A program made the position numbers and the translations under genes. A stretch of DNA of 64,000 nt from Lachnospiraceae bacterium (lineage in GTDB: Bacteria; Bacillota; Clostridia; Lachnospirales; Lachnospiraceae), in NCBI GenBank assembly GCA_017427685.1, contig JAFRSH010000023.1, forward strand, positions 21,213 through 85,212. Direction: 5' to 3'. The notes under the pieces were generated by a model. That model had not been told where the DNA came from. It did no database searches and was given only the letters and a program-made list of their open reading frames with translations. Positions 63,632-64,000 of the stretch are shown piece by piece; position 1 is the first letter of the stretch, and the number at the start of each line of letters is the position of its first letter.

Positions 63632-63852
63632 CCAACTCTACCTCCCTGCATTTCAATATAATCTCGTAAATCATCTATAATGCCCTGATTGCCGGTAGAA
63701 TTATAGTTTTCATAGCAAACATCAATATAGTTCAGCACATCATACTCTTTAAACATATCTGACAGCTCAGAATATGTTTTCTTCCAGGCCTTGGCTAACA
63801 GCGGTATCAAAACCAGTTGCATATTAAGCACTTCTTTATCTCTTGTACTCAT
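63628..63852 (-). CDS. DUF3791 protein
   Basis: 74 aa from the ATG at 63850-63852 with AGGAGG nine bases upstream. Pattern MQLVLIPLLAKAWKKTYSEL, EYDVLNYIDVCYENYNSTG, IIDDLRDYIE fits DUF3791. It overlaps the start of the DUF3990 gene by 4 nt; the pair is often found together. Function unknown, toxin-antitoxin-like role suspected. The last 148 bases of the window upstream of it show no gene. Confidence 0.78.
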   Translation of the reverse strand: MSTRDKEVLNMQLVLIPLLAKAWKKTYSELSDMFKEYDVLNYIDVCYENYNSTGNQGIIDDLRDYIEMQGGRVG

Positions 63853-64000
63853 TACAGAAGTCCTCCTCATATAATCAAGTGTTTTTTATTGAAAAATCAA
63901 GGTTTTTAAGCCTTTTATATCTCAGCGAATGAGTCACGATCATGGATATTTCTGGGTATCCGGTACCGAAATAGCGGTTGTTGGGTATACTAAATAGAAC

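Overview
The window reads as a chromosomal stretch of a Bacillota (class Clostridia) genome. Evidence: strong AGGAGG-type ribosome binding sites, TTGACA/TATAAT promoters, Gram-positive style genes (mrnC, a dlt-like operon, NlpC/P60 with peptidoglycan-binding repeats, an FprA-type flavodiiron protein for anaerobes), many TP-rich linkers and moderate GC. A gut or rumen clostridium is likely; I cannot fix the family. Most genes lie on the minus strand.

Left part (1-23.6 kb), mostly housekeeping: the start of a PTS IIC/PfoR-like permease, mrnC-cysS, a cell-wall hydrolase, a YIP1-like membrane protein, tRNA-Val and tRNA-Met with a short duplicated repeat in front, an EAL phosphodiesterase, a transglutaminase-fold protein that has lost its catalytic residues, and an HD (Mesh1-like) hydrolase. 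Then comes a dlt-like operon led by an aspartate racemase (racemase, adenylating ligase, carrier protein, MBOAT, SGNH-like). glmM follows, preceded by a structured RNA that fits the orphan TwoAYGGAY motif, then glgP and ileS.

Centre (23.7-55.3 kb), the main discovery: one very long minus-strand transcription unit bracketed by a near-consensus promoter (55268-55296) and a hairpin terminator (23649-23675), 12 genes with small gaps or overlaps. Order of transcription: a 2207-aa surface protein with a collagen-like stalk; a 611-aa surface protein with a Gly-Gly-X stalk; then a complete but divergent F-type ATPase core (c, a b-delta fusion, alpha, gamma, beta, epsilon); a five-TM protein; a 474-aa ectodomain protein; a giant 4340-aa protein with a membrane helix at each end; and a degenerate GGDEF-EAL protein. 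The alpha/beta/gamma catalytic machinery looks intact, but the c subunit has Thr where every ion-translocating ring has its essential Asp/Glu, and no subunit a is present. The five non-ATPase membrane proteins share one related extracytoplasmic domain (six copies). I infer an ATP-driven rotary or force-generating machine that passes torque from an F1-like motor to giant extracellular fibres instead of pumping ions. It would be comparable in principle to the F1-derived machines of mycoplasmas but with different outer parts.

Right part (55.5-64 kb), accessory: a higBA toxin-antitoxin pair with a self-contained promoter/operator, an AEC-family transporter, a DUF4160/DUF2442 pair, a ThyX-like protein, a STAS anti-anti-sigma-like protein, a flavodiiron protein, an AAA ATPase behind three operator-like repeats, a mini-lipoprotein, and a DUF3791/DUF3990 module whose DUF3990 gene is broken by one in-frame stop.
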